Source: Thermodesulfovibrio sp. 3907-1M (lineage in GTDB: Bacteria > Nitrospirota > Thermodesulfovibrionia > Thermodesulfovibrionales > Thermodesulfovibrionaceae). Taken from it: DNA of 64,000 nucleotides. This document shows, piece after piece, positions 9,683 through 18,869 of this stretch. The position numbers were made by a program, and so were the translations under genes. Each line of letters opens with the position of its first letter. Within the stretch, counting starts at the first letter, position 1. The DNA lies in contig NZ_CP144373.1 in the NCBI RefSeq assembly GCF_040450955.1, forward strand, positions 1,871,541 to 1,935,540. The letters are read 5' to 3'. The notes under the pieces are model-generated. The model saw only the letters and a list, made by a program, of their open reading frames with translations. It searched no databases and was not told where the DNA came from.

Positions 9683-10578
9683 TGGCATGGTTTAAAAGAA
9701 AAGAGCCAAAAATAGAAAAGAAAGTAAAAATTCCTGAAGGATTGTGGGTAAAGTGTGAAAACTGTAAGGAAATAATTTATCGCAAAGAGCTTGAAAACAA
9801 TCTTAAGGTTTGTCCGAAATGTCAGTATCACTTCAGAATTTCAGCAAAAGAGAGAATCTCTCTCATAACTGACAATGGAACCTTTATAGAATTAGATCCT
9901 GAACTTAAAAGCCCTGATCCTCTTGAATTTAAAGATACAGTGTCTTATAAAGAAAGGCTTACTGAAAATGAAAAAAAGACAGGGCTTAAAGAAGCAGCCA
10001 TATACGGGGAGGCAAAAATCAATGGAAGAGATGTGGTAATCGCTGTTCTTGATTTTTCTTTCATGGGTGGAAGCATGGGAACAGTTGTTGGAGAAAAGAT
10101 TACAAGAGCTGCTGAAAAAGCATTAGAGAGAAGAGTTCCGTTAATTATCATATCTTCATCGGGTGGAGCAAGAATGCAGGAAGGAATGTTTTCACTTATG
10201 CAGATGGCTAAAACAGCACAGGCAATCGGTAAACTTAAAGAAGCAGGCATACTGTATATTTCTGTATTAGCTGATCCCACCTTTGGAGGAGTTACAGCAT
10301 CTTTTGCCATGCTCGGTGACATAATCATTGCAGAACCCCGCAGTCTTATAGGCTTTGCAGGACCGAGAGTTATTCAGGAAACCATAAAGCAGCAACTTCC
10401 CGAAGGATTTCAGAGAGCTGAGTTTCTGCTTGAACACGGAATGGTTGATATTGTTGTGGAAAGAAAGGAACTGAAAAATACTATTTACAGGCTAATTGAA
10501 ATTATCATGCCAGCATCAAGCTCTTATAATCTTAACAGTTTGTCAAACCTTCCTCAGAGCAGTCCTCCTGAAGTATGA
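9682..10578 (+). CDS. accD: Acetyl-CoA carboxylase, carboxyltransferase beta subunit
   Basis: Beta half of the carboxyltransferase that makes malonyl-CoA for fatty-acid synthesis; partner AccA is not in this window. The 298-residue product starts MAWFKRK and has the N-terminal four-cysteine zinc site (Cys25, Cys28, Cys44, Cys47). The crotonase-like core contains SSSGGARMQEGM and the C-terminal IGFAGPRVI. It lies between trpA and folC with stop-start overlaps on both sides. Length and motifs are normal for the family. Confidence 0.97.
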   Translation: MAWFKRKEPKIEKKVKIPEGLWVKCENCKEIIYRKELENNLKVCPKCQYHFRISAKERISLITDNGTFIELDPELKSPDPLEFKDTVSYKERLTENEKKTGLKEAAIYGEAKINGRDVVIAVLDFSFMGGSMGTVVGEKITRAAEKALERRVPLIIISSSGGARMQEGMFSLMQMAKTAQAIGKLKEAGILYISVLADPTFGGVTASFAMLGDIIIAEPRSLIGFAGPRVIQETIKQQLPEGFQRAEFLLEHGMVDIVVERKELKNTIYRLIEIIMPASSSYNLNSLSNLPQSSPPEV

Positions 10579-11867
10579 CAGAGACAAAGAAATATAAAGA
10601 ATTGATAAATGAGCTTTATAGAAAAAGAACAAATGGCATAAAATTGGGACTTGAAAGAGTCTTCTCAGTGCTGGAAAAACTTGGCAATCCTCATCAAAGT
10701 TTTAAATCAATTCATATTGCAGGTACAAATGGAAAGGGCTCGGTTTCTAAAATAATTTACACTCTTTTAAGGACGCACGGATTAAATACAGGACTTTTCA
10801 CTTCTCCACATCTTACAAGATTTACAGAGAGAATAGTTGTTAATGATAGGGAAATTTCTGAAGAGGAAGTTGTAGAATTAATTGAAAAAATTAAACCCTT
10901 TGCAGAGGAGCTTACCTTTTTTGAGTATGTTACAATAATGGCTTTTCTTTACTTTAAAGAAAAAAGCATTGAATACGCAGTTGTTGAAACAGGTATGGGA
11001 GGAAGACTTGATGCTACAAATGTGGTAATACCTCAGGTTTCTGTAATTACCAGTATTGGACCTGATCATCAGGATTTTCTCGGACATGATATAAGCTCCA
11101 TTGCCAGAGAGAAAGCAGGGATTATAAAAAAAGGAGTTCCTGTTGTTACATCAAAGCAAAATCCCTATGTAGAAGAAGAGATTTATAAAAAAGCCAGTGA
11201 GCTTGACTGTTCGGTCTTTACATATGGGAAAGAGTTTTCCGCCGAGCTTAAATCAATGAATTTAGAGGGAATTAGTTTTGTTTTTAACTCTTCAGCATTA
11301 AGCCTATCCTTATTCTTGCCTCTTACAGGAGTTCATCAACTTGAAAATGCTTCTGTAGCATTAAAAGCTTTTATGAACGCATATCCTCAATGGAATGAAA
11401 ATTTTATTAAGGAAGGACTTAAAAATGTCAGATTACAGGGAAGACTTGAAGTCATGTCAAAGCATCCTCTTATAATCTTTGACATAGCTCATAATCCACC
11501 TGCTGCGGAGGCTTTAGTAAAATCCCTGAAAGCTCTTACAGATGAAAGACCTGTGATAGTTTTTGGGATGATGCGAGATAAAGATGTATGTGGATTTATT
11601 GATTGCTTTAAAACTTATGCTCATAAATTAATCTTTACAGTGCCTCACTATGAAAGAGCTATCACATATGAAGAACTAAATAAAAATTGTGCTTCAATGA
11701 TTGACTGCTTTATACATGATCCTGTGGAAGCGTTTAACCAAGGGCTTTCCATATGTAAAAATAGCCATAAGTTTCTTCTCTGTACAGGCTCAACTTATCT
11801 GATTGGTGAACTGAAAGAGTATCTTGGTGAGAAAACATTGCATAGAAAACTTGGAGAGCTTATATGA
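10575..11867 (+). CDS. folC: Folylpolyglutamate / dihydrofolate synthase
   Basis: Adds glutamate to dihydropteroate and/or reduced folates with ATP (Mur ligase fold). The 430-residue product has the P-loop HIAGTNGKGSVSK near residue 50, TSPHLTRFTERI, the omega-loop region VVETGMGGRLDATN and the C-terminal LTDERPVIVFGMMRDKD. The start overlaps the accD stop and the stop overlaps the lptD start. Whether it does both reactions cannot be read from the sequence. Confidence 0.95.
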   Translation: MTETKKYKELINELYRKRTNGIKLGLERVFSVLEKLGNPHQSFKSIHIAGTNGKGSVSKIIYTLLRTHGLNTGLFTSPHLTRFTERIVVNDREISEEEVVELIEKIKPFAEELTFFEYVTIMAFLYFKEKSIEYAVVETGMGGRLDATNVVIPQVSVITSIGPDHQDFLGHDISSIAREKAGIIKKGVPVVTSKQNPYVEEEIYKKASELDCSVFTYGKEFSAELKSMNLEGISFVFNSSALSLSLFLPLTGVHQLENASVALKAFMNAYPQWNENFIKEGLKNVRLQGRLEVMSKHPLIIFDIAHNPPAAEALVKSLKALTDERPVIVFGMMRDKDVCGFIDCFKTYAHKLIFTVPHYERAITYEELNKNCASMIDCFIHDPVEAFNQGLSICKNSHKFLLCTGSTYLIGELKEYLGEKTLHRKLGELI

Positions 11868-13978
11868 AATGCGACTCAAGAGGATTCAAAGGATGGTCAA
11901 TAATAAGCAGTTCATTGATCGTCTTGATTATTCTTTTAAAAGCTACTGTTTCATTTGCTATGGAGATAATTTCTGACACACTGGAACGATTTGAAGAAGA
12001 AAAAAAATTTATTGCAATCGGTGATGTTTATATGAGTGACGGAACATTTGATCTTAAAGCTCAGAAGGTAATTTATTATGAAAATACTGGTGAAATAGAA
12101 GCCTTTGGAGATCTATATTACGATGACGATGAAATAACAACATGGGCAGAAGAAGGAAAATTTAATAGAGATAAAAAAACAGGAATTTTAAAAAACGCTC
12201 TTCTTCATATAAAAAAGCAGGATATGTGGATAAAGGCAGCAGAGATTGAAAGATTAAGTGAAATTAAATACAAAGCTAAAAAAGCCACATTCTCCACATG
12301 TGAACCAGAACCAGACAGTGCTCAACCATGGTGTTTTACAGGAGAGTTTGTTGACCTTGTAGTTGATGATAAATTAACATCAAAAATTACCACCTTTAAA
12401 GTAAAAGATGTGCCTATTCTTTTTTCTCCTGTGTTCTGGGGACCGGGAGGAAGCACAAAAAAATCAGGATTTCTACCGTTTAAATTTGGCAATTCAAATA
12501 CTCGTGGATTTCGTTTTAGCCCAGCCTATTATCTTGTAGTTGATAGCAATAAAGATGCAACATTTTATCTTGATTATTTTTCAAAAGTTGGACTCGGCAA
12601 AGGAATTGAATACAGATACCTTGACTTTGATACAAAGGGAATGTGGTATGGATATCAGATTAAAGACAGAAAACTTAACAAAGATTATATTGAGTTAAGG
12701 GGTATTCATCTTCAAAAATTTAAAGGAGTTGATCTACTCGCAGATATAAACTATGTGAATAAAAATGATTTTTACAGAGAATATGGAGATGTGCGCTCAG
12801 CTTCAAATACGTATCTTTTTAAGGAATACAGTAAAGACCTCTCAGCAAGATATGACAGATTTTTACAGTCCTCTGTAGAGCTTTCTGTTCCTGGAGTTCA
12901 ATCAAGATTTTATTTGCTTGGACAGGGATGGAAGGATTTAAAAGAGGGGAGCACGAGTCCTCCAGTGAAAACAGAGCTTGGATATGTAGTTTATCCATAC
13001 AGACTCGGACAGTTTAATGTAAATTTTAATACCAATGTGGCTGAGTTTTATAAAGAAGATGGAGTTAAAGGGCAGAGATTTGAGATAGCTCCTCAGATAA
13101 GTCATACATCAGGAGATGCTATTAAATTAACCCAAATGCTCGGATTAAATGAAATTTTTTACAATCTTGAAAAAACTTTTCCCTATGAGGATACTTCTCA
13201 CAGAGAAATGATTCAGTATAATGCAAAAACTTTTATCAGGCTTTATAAAAGAGGAGAAAATTTTACCCATTTAATTGAGCCTTTTGTAGAAGGAGTTTTT
13301 ATTGGAGTCAATGGTAAGCCGCCAATTTTAAAGAGTTCTGAGGTAATTGACGATACCGCACTTCTAAGGGCTGGAGTTTATAATAAAATTAATTTTAAAA
13401 CTTTGACTGCAGAAGCGAGAATTACGCAGGTATATGACTTAAGGGCAAAAAATGAGTGGGACAAACTTTATCCTGTTCTTCTTGAAGGAAGAATCTCATT
13501 CTGGAAAATAAGCTTAGGATTTGATACATATCAGAATATTGTGAAAAAAAGAATGGAAAGATTTAACAGTGATATAAGCTTTTCTCCTGATGAAACAACA
13601 TCTCTGTCGTTCAGTGAGCGATATACAAGAAACGAAGCTCTTTCCCCTGCCTATCTATGGTCTCCTACATTGAGAGACCAGTACAATGTTCAGGAAAAAG
13701 AAGGTGGCATAAAAACCTATGCTCTGACATTGGTTAAAAAACTATCAGAAAAGTGGTCATTTACAGCAAATGTAAACTATGATGCCAAAGGAGCTGGATT
13801 AAGGGATAGTTCATTAAATGTAAGATATGCTGAGAAATGCTGGGCAGCAAATATTTCAGTAACGAGAAGACCTGTGGAAATTCAGGGAAGAAAAACTTCT
13901 GAATTCAGTTTCCTTGTAATTTTTGAATTAAAGGGGATAGGACCAATAAGGGTTTATGAACGCAGTGGTAGTTCTTAA
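11864..13978 (+). CDS. lptD: LPS-assembly outer-membrane protein LptD
   Basis: LptD forms the beta-barrel through which lipopolysaccharide reaches the outer leaflet. The 704-residue product begins with a signal sequence (hydrophobic residues about 13-32, ending VSFA), followed by an OstA-like N-domain with beta-repeats (FIAIGDVYMSDGTFDLKA) and a long C-terminal barrel region rich in alternating aromatic and polar residues. The C-terminus VYERSGSS lacks a classical terminal aromatic residue. It indicates a diderm envelope. It overlaps folC by 4 bases and truB by 23 bases. The partner LptE is not seen. Confidence 0.88.
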   Translation: MKCDSRGFKGWSIISSSLIVLIILLKATVSFAMEIISDTLERFEEEKKFIAIGDVYMSDGTFDLKAQKVIYYENTGEIEAFGDLYYDDDEITTWAEEGKFNRDKKTGILKNALLHIKKQDMWIKAAEIERLSEIKYKAKKATFSTCEPEPDSAQPWCFTGEFVDLVVDDKLTSKITTFKVKDVPILFSPVFWGPGGSTKKSGFLPFKFGNSNTRGFRFSPAYYLVVDSNKDATFYLDYFSKVGLGKGIEYRYLDFDTKGMWYGYQIKDRKLNKDYIELRGIHLQKFKGVDLLADINYVNKNDFYREYGDVRSASNTYLFKEYSKDLSARYDRFLQSSVELSVPGVQSRFYLLGQGWKDLKEGSTSPPVKTELGYVVYPYRLGQFNVNFNTNVAEFYKEDGVKGQRFEIAPQISHTSGDAIKLTQMLGLNEIFYNLEKTFPYEDTSHREMIQYNAKTFIRLYKRGENFTHLIEPFVEGVFIGVNGKPPILKSSEVIDDTALLRAGVYNKINFKTLTAEARITQVYDLRAKNEWDKLYPVLLEGRISFWKISLGFDTYQNIVKKRMERFNSDISFSPDETTSLSFSERYTRNEALSPAYLWSPTLRDQYNVQEKEGGIKTYALTLVKKLSEKWSFTANVNYDAKGAGLRDSSLNVRYAEKCWAANISVTRRPVEIQGRKTSEFSFLVIFELKGIGPIRVYERSGSS

Positions 13979-14849
13979 TAAATCAAAGGGATTTACAAGT
14001 CAGGATGCTGTTACAAAAGTAAAAAGGATTTTAAAAGCTAAAAAAGCAGGTCATGCCGGTGCACTTGATCCAATGGCAACGGGAGTTTTGCTTGTTTGTC
14101 TTAATGAGGCAACAAAGATCTCTGCTTTACTAATGGAACTTGAAAAGGAGTATGTTTTTAAAGCAAGATTTGGGATTTCAACAGATACCTATGATGCTGA
14201 AGGAAGAGTTATAAGAGAGGTTGATAATTTTGAACTTAAAACAACAGAATTAGAAAAAATACTTAAAAAATACACAGGTGAAATCATACAGACTCCGCCA
14301 ATGTATTCAGCAGTCAAAGTGGAAGGAAAGCCTCTTCATAAACTTGCAAGAAAAGGTATTGAAGTGGAAAGAAAACCGAAAAAAGTTTTCATACACTCAT
14401 TTAACATTGAAGAATTCTCTCCTCCATTTGTCAGATTCAGGGTAGTATGTAGCAAAGGCACATATGTAAGGGCTCTGTGTCATGACGTTGGTGAAGAGCT
14501 TGGAATGGGTGCTCACATAGTAGAACTTGAGAGAACAAGAGTAGGACAGTTTAAGATTGAAGATTCAATTGATATTGATGGATTGAGAGCCTTATGTGAG
14601 AAGGGGTTAGATGATTCAGTCTCATCCATATTAAATATTGACAGGGCTTTATACTTTATTTCCTCTGTGACAGTAGATGATACGCTTGTTAGACGATTTA
14701 TTAATGGCAACTCTGTAAAAATTCTCTCAGGCATTGTTCCAGCAGGATGGGTAAAGGTTAAGGATAAAACAGGAAAAATAGTTGGAATAGGCTTTGGCAA
14801 TGGCGTAATCATAAAACCAGAAAGAATTATCTGGGAGGAGGTATCATGA
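13956..14849 (+). CDS. truB: tRNA pseudouridine-55 synthase TruB
   Basis: Isomerises U55 to pseudouridine in the T-loop of tRNAs. The 297-residue product has the catalytic aspartate in HAGALDPMATGVL (Asp38), the YSAVKVEGK motif, and CSKGTYVRAL, followed by a PUA-like C-terminal domain with FINGNSVK. The start lies 23 bases inside lptD, and the stop overlaps the purB ATG. truB usually sits with rbfA and infB, so its place in a trp-fol-lpt-pur operon is a local arrangement. Confidence 0.96.
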   Translation: MNAVVVLNKSKGFTSQDAVTKVKRILKAKKAGHAGALDPMATGVLLVCLNEATKISALLMELEKEYVFKARFGISTDTYDAEGRVIREVDNFELKTTELEKILKKYTGEIIQTPPMYSAVKVEGKPLHKLARKGIEVERKPKKVFIHSFNIEEFSPPFVRFRVVCSKGTYVRALCHDVGEELGMGAHIVELERTRVGQFKIEDSIDIDGLRALCEKGLDDSVSSILNIDRALYFISSVTVDDTLVRRFINGNSVKILSGIVPAGWVKVKDKTGKIVGIGFGNGVIIKPERIIWEEVS

Positions 14850-16150
14850 TAGAAAGGTACACAAGAAAAGAGATGGGTAATATATGGAGTATGGAAAACA
14901 AATTCAGAAAATGGCTTGAGGTGGAGATTGCTGTTTGCGAGGCATGGGCAGAGCTCGGCAAAATTCCTCAGGATGCTTTAAAGGAGATAAAAGAAAAAGC
15001 TGACTTTGACATTAAAAGAATTGATGAGATTGAAGCAACTGTCAAGCACGATGTAATAGCCTTTTTAACTTCTGTGGCTGAAAAAGTTGGACCTGTATCT
15101 CGTTACATTCATATGGGACTTACCTCTTCTGATGTTGTTGATACTGCATTGGCTTTACAGATGAGGCAGGCAGCAGAACTCATAATGAACGATCTTGAGA
15201 AAATCAAAGAGCTTTTCCGTGAAAAGGCATTTCAATACAAAGACACAATATGCATGGGTCGTAGCCACGGAGTTCATGCTGAGCCAACTTCTTTTGGATT
15301 GAGATTTGCTCTGTGGTATGAAGAAGCAAAAAGAAACATTGAGAGGCTTAACTCAGCAATTGATAGAATCTCTGTAGGTAAAATCTCTGGCGCTGTTGGC
15401 ACATTTTCAAATATTCCGCCAGAGATTGAAGAGATTGCACTCAACAAACTCGGGCTTAAACCAGAGCCTGTGGCAACTCAGGTGGTTCAGAGGGACAGAC
15501 ATGCTGAATTCTTAAGTGTTCTTGCATTGATTGCTGCAATGATTGAAAAGATTGCTGTTGAGATAAGGCATCTTCAGAGAACAGAGGTGCTTGAGGCAGA
15601 AGAACCCTTCACAGAAGGGCAGAAAGGCTCCTCAGCAATGCCCCACAAAAGAAATCCAGTGGGATGTGAAAATCTGTCAGGGCTTGCAAGACTTGTCCGC
15701 AGTAATGCCTTTGCAAGCTTTGAAAACATAGCACTCTGGCATGACAGAGACATTTCCCACTCATCTGTGGAAAGAGTGATAATTCCAGACAACTGCATTC
15801 TTGTTGATTACATGCTTAACAGGCTTTATGGAATAATCAAGGATTTAAGGGTCTATCCTGAAAGAATGCTTAAAAACATTGAACTTAGTTTCGGTCTTTA
15901 TAATTCTCAGCGTGTGCTACTTGCTCTGGTTGACAAAGGACTTACCCGGGAGGCAGCATACAGAGTTGTTCAGTCAAATGCCATGAAAAGCTGGAAAGAT
16001 GGTAGGCCTTTCATGGAGCTTTTACTTAATGATAGTGATGTAAGAAAATATCTTACTGAAGATGAAATAAAGAGCATTTTTGAGCTAAACTATTACACAA
16101 GAAATATTGAGCATATTTACAGGAGAGCTTTTGGAAATGAGCAATGCTAA
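14846..16150 (+). CDS. purB: Adenylosuccinate lyase
   Basis: Catalyses two fumarate-releasing steps of purine synthesis (SAICAR to AICAR, and adenylosuccinate to AMP). The 434-residue product is full length for the shorter bacterial type. It has HMGLTSSDVVDTA, the catalytic histidine in GRSHGVHAEPT, and the fumarase/aspartase signature loop GSSAMPHKRNP around residue 262. It overlaps truB by 4 bases and the following gene by 7 bases. Confidence 0.97.
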   Translation: MIERYTRKEMGNIWSMENKFRKWLEVEIAVCEAWAELGKIPQDALKEIKEKADFDIKRIDEIEATVKHDVIAFLTSVAEKVGPVSRYIHMGLTSSDVVDTALALQMRQAAELIMNDLEKIKELFREKAFQYKDTICMGRSHGVHAEPTSFGLRFALWYEEAKRNIERLNSAIDRISVGKISGAVGTFSNIPPEIEEIALNKLGLKPEPVATQVVQRDRHAEFLSVLALIAAMIEKIAVEIRHLQRTEVLEAEEPFTEGQKGSSAMPHKRNPVGCENLSGLARLVRSNAFASFENIALWHDRDISHSSVERVIIPDNCILVDYMLNRLYGIIKDLRVYPERMLKNIELSFGLYNSQRVLLALVDKGLTREAAYRVVQSNAMKSWKDGRPFMELLLNDSDVRKYLTEDEIKSIFELNYYTRNIEHIYRRAFGNEQC

Positions 16151-16749
16151 AATTAAAAAAAAGATTAGAAGAGCTTGAGACAACTAAGGTCTGGATATTT
16201 CCTGAAAAGGATTTTGAGGAGAGATTGAATAAAAATATAATTGAAAGATATTCTCAAAAAGGCAGTTATAGCATTATTAACTTTTTTACACATTCAGGCT
16301 TTATTCCAGAAATTAAAAGTAGAACAGGAAAAAGGCAAATTAAAAATAAATATGAGCTTATGATAATAAAAGCCAATGTTCAAGAGGCTGCCTGGTTTGA
16401 ACCTGAGCAATACTTTGGGAGTTTAAAAGAAATGATTGAGAGAGTATTACCAGACCTAAAAGATAAGGGATTTTTAGTAATTCAAACTAATGATGTGAGA
16501 ATAAATGGATATGTAGAACCTCTTGCAAAAAAAATTGTGGATTTAATAACACATGAAAATTTATGGCTTAAGGAGATTGTGTTAGTAACAAATAATAAAT
16601 CTCAAGAAGAATCAAATTCTTTAATAGGTTATCTAAAAATAGTTCATGAATATCTCTTAGTGTATAATGTTGCAAATGGCACACATCCCGTAGAAGCATT
16701 ACTTAAGGCAAATTTGGATATAAGTCCAAAAGGAAAATTTAAAAAATAA
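16144..16749 (+). CDS. Unknown protein, weak DNA/RNA methylase resemblance
   Basis: A 201-residue protein that I do not recognise with confidence. The middle and C-terminal parts (FGSLKEMIERVLPDLKDKG, FLVIQTNDVR, then IVHEYLLVYN) look like the late part of the N-4/N-6 amino-methylase fold, where a KG-x-hVI strand and a HEYhLhF strand occur. However, the usual DPPY-type catalytic motif is not visible, so it may be a divergent or catalytically dead relative. It overlaps purB by 7 bases and precedes the EF-G-like gene by 13 bases with an AGGAGG site. It is more AT-rich than its neighbours by eye, which could mean later acquisition. Confidence 0.5.
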   Translation: MLKLKKRLEELETTKVWIFPEKDFEERLNKNIIERYSQKGSYSIINFFTHSGFIPEIKSRTGKRQIKNKYELMIIKANVQEAAWFEPEQYFGSLKEMIERVLPDLKDKGFLVIQTNDVRINGYVEPLAKKIVDLITHENLWLKEIVLVTNNKSQEESNSLIGYLKIVHEYLLVYNVANGTHPVEALLKANLDISPKGKFKK

Positions 16750-16762
16750 AAGGAGGCAGAGT

Positions 16763-18859
16763 ATGAGTAGAGATATCACTAAAATCAGAAACATTGCAAT
16801 TGTTGCCCATGCAGGTGCAGGTAACACAAAACTTGCAGAGCAGATACTTTTTAAAACAGGCCAGATTGATAGGGTCACAACTGGAGAGACAACAGGTAAG
16901 GTGATTGATTATGAACCAGAAGAACTTGCAAGAAACATGACATTAAGCTGTAAAGTTGCTTACTGCGATTACAGGGATTACAGAATCAATATTATAGATA
17001 CACCGGGATTCGTGAACTTTCTTGAAGATACAAAGAATGCACTGAGAGTGGTGGATGGTGCTGTGGTAATTGTAAGTGCCATCTCTGGAGTTAAAGCTGA
17101 AACAGAAAGAATATGGAAATACTGCGATGACTATGACCTTCCAAGAGTTGTTTTTGTAAACAAGCTTGACAAGGAAAATGCTTCCTTTGATAGAGCTGTT
17201 GCCGAGATTGAAAAGGTCTTTGGACAAGAAGCAATCCCTCTTACTTTACCAATAGGAGAAGGCCCAGACCTTAAAGGAATTGTAGATTTAATTTCTTTAA
17301 AAGCCTACATTCAGGATGGAAAATCATTAAAAGAAGTTGAGATTCCCTCTGATTTGATGGGCAGGGTTGAAGAATACAGGAAAAAATTCGTAGAAAAGAT
17401 TGCAGAGCTTGATGACAGCCTTCTTGAGAAATATCTTGAAGGTGGAGAGCTTACTGAAGAGGAGTTAAGAAAGGGATTGCATGATGCCTCTTTAGCAAGA
17501 AGATTCATACCTGTGCTTGCAGGTTCTGCACTTCTTGGAGTTGGTGTGGAAGCGTTGCTTGACAGCATCATACTTGCTCTGCCTGATCCAAAGGAAAGAG
17601 CAAATATCTATCCTGTAAAAGGCATTAATCCAAAAGATGGAAGCGAGGTTACAAGACAACCATCTGAAACTGAACCACTTGCTGCCTATGTTTTCAAAAC
17701 TACGATTGACCCATTTGCTGGAAAAATTTCCTACATAAGAGTTTTTTCTGGCGTGCTTAAAGCTGACTCAACAGTTCTTAATCCAAATACAGGGACAAAG
17801 GAAAGAATTGGTCAGATTTATTATATTCTCGGCAAAACTCAAACACCTTGTCAGAAAGCAGGTCCTGGAGAGATTGTGGCAACAGTTAAACTTAAGGATA
17901 CACTTACAGGGCATACTCTATGCGATGAGAATAATCCAGTTCAGCTTCCAGAGGTTAGATTTTCTGAGCCCATTATATCCTATGCTATTGCGCCAAAAAC
18001 AAGAGGTGATGAGGAAAAGGTAAGTGCAGGACTTCACAAGCTTCTTGAAGAAGACCCGACTCTTAAGTTTTCAAGAGATGAGGAATCAAAGGATATGATA
18101 CTGAGCGGCATGGGACAGGTTCACATTGAAGTTGCTCTTGAAAAACTGAAGAGAAAATTCGGAGTAGAAGTTAACCTTATGGCACCAAAAGTTCCTTATA
18201 GAGAGACAATAAAAGCCACTGCAAGAGCACAGGGTAAGTATAAAAAGCAGTCAGGTGGAAGAGGTCAGTATGGTGACTGCTGGATTCAGATTGAACCACT
18301 TCCAAGAGGTGGAGGCTATGAGTTTGTTGACAAAATTGTTGGCGGAGTAATCCCTCAGCAGTATCGTCCTGCAGTTGAAAAGGGAATAATTGAAACAATG
18401 AAAGAGGGAATCCTTGCATACTATCCCATTATTGACATAAGGGTAACCCTTTATGATGGTTCCTATCATCCAGTGGATTCCTCAGAAATGGCTTTTAAAA
18501 TAGCTGGTGCACTTGCACTTAAAAAAGCATTCATGGATGCAAAACCGGTTCTTCTTGAGCCAATTATGAAGGCTGAAATAGTTGTTCCCGATGAAACTCT
18601 TGGAACAATAATTGGAGACCTTAACTCCCGCAGGGGAAAAGTTCAGGGAGTAGAGCCTCAGGCAGGTGGAAATCAGAAAATAATTGCCCTTGTTCCAATG
18701 GCAGAGATGCTTACATATGCAAACCAGCTACATAGCATGACATCAGGAAGGGGAATTTATTCAATGGAGTTTTCACACTATGAAGAAGTTCCATCACATA
18801 TAGCTCAGAAAATAATTGAACAAAGACAGAAAGAGCGTCAGGCGAAGGCAGAGGAGTGA
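16763..18859 (+). CDS. Elongation factor G-like GTPase with altered P-loop
   Basis: A 698-residue, five-domain EF-G homologue of the EF-G2-like branch (not the canonical fusA of the ribosomal-protein operon). The G domain has AHAGAGNT at residues 16-23, where EF-G has a GKT lysine; here the codon is AAC (Asn21). Switch II reads DTPGFVNF instead of DTPGHVDF, so the catalytic histidine is also absent. The NKLD base-recognition motif is intact. Domain IV is present (GGRGQYGDC, then GVIPQQYRPAVEKG) and domain V ends normally. GTP binding or hydrolysis is probably weak or altered. Cellular role is not established for this branch; a factor with regulatory or stress function is one possibility. A good AGGAGG site precedes the ATG. 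Confidence 0.85.
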   Translation: MSRDITKIRNIAIVAHAGAGNTKLAEQILFKTGQIDRVTTGETTGKVIDYEPEELARNMTLSCKVAYCDYRDYRINIIDTPGFVNFLEDTKNALRVVDGAVVIVSAISGVKAETERIWKYCDDYDLPRVVFVNKLDKENASFDRAVAEIEKVFGQEAIPLTLPIGEGPDLKGIVDLISLKAYIQDGKSLKEVEIPSDLMGRVEEYRKKFVEKIAELDDSLLEKYLEGGELTEEELRKGLHDASLARRFIPVLAGSALLGVGVEALLDSIILALPDPKERANIYPVKGINPKDGSEVTRQPSETEPLAAYVFKTTIDPFAGKISYIRVFSGVLKADSTVLNPNTGTKERIGQIYYILGKTQTPCQKAGPGEIVATVKLKDTLTGHTLCDENNPVQLPEVRFSEPIISYAIAPKTRGDEEKVSAGLHKLLEEDPTLKFSRDEESKDMILSGMGQVHIEVALEKLKRKFGVEVNLMAPKVPYRETIKATARAQGKYKKQSGGRGQYGDCWIQIEPLPRGGGYEFVDKIVGGVIPQQYRPAVEKGIIETMKEGILAYYPIIDIRVTLYDGSYHPVDSSEMAFKIAGALALKKAFMDAKPVLLEPIMKAEIVVPDETLGTIIGDLNSRRGKVQGVEPQAGGNQKIIALVPMAEMLTYANQLHSMTSGRGIYSMEFSHYEEVPSHIAQKIIEQRQKERQAKAEE

Positions 18860-18869
18860 GGATAAATAA

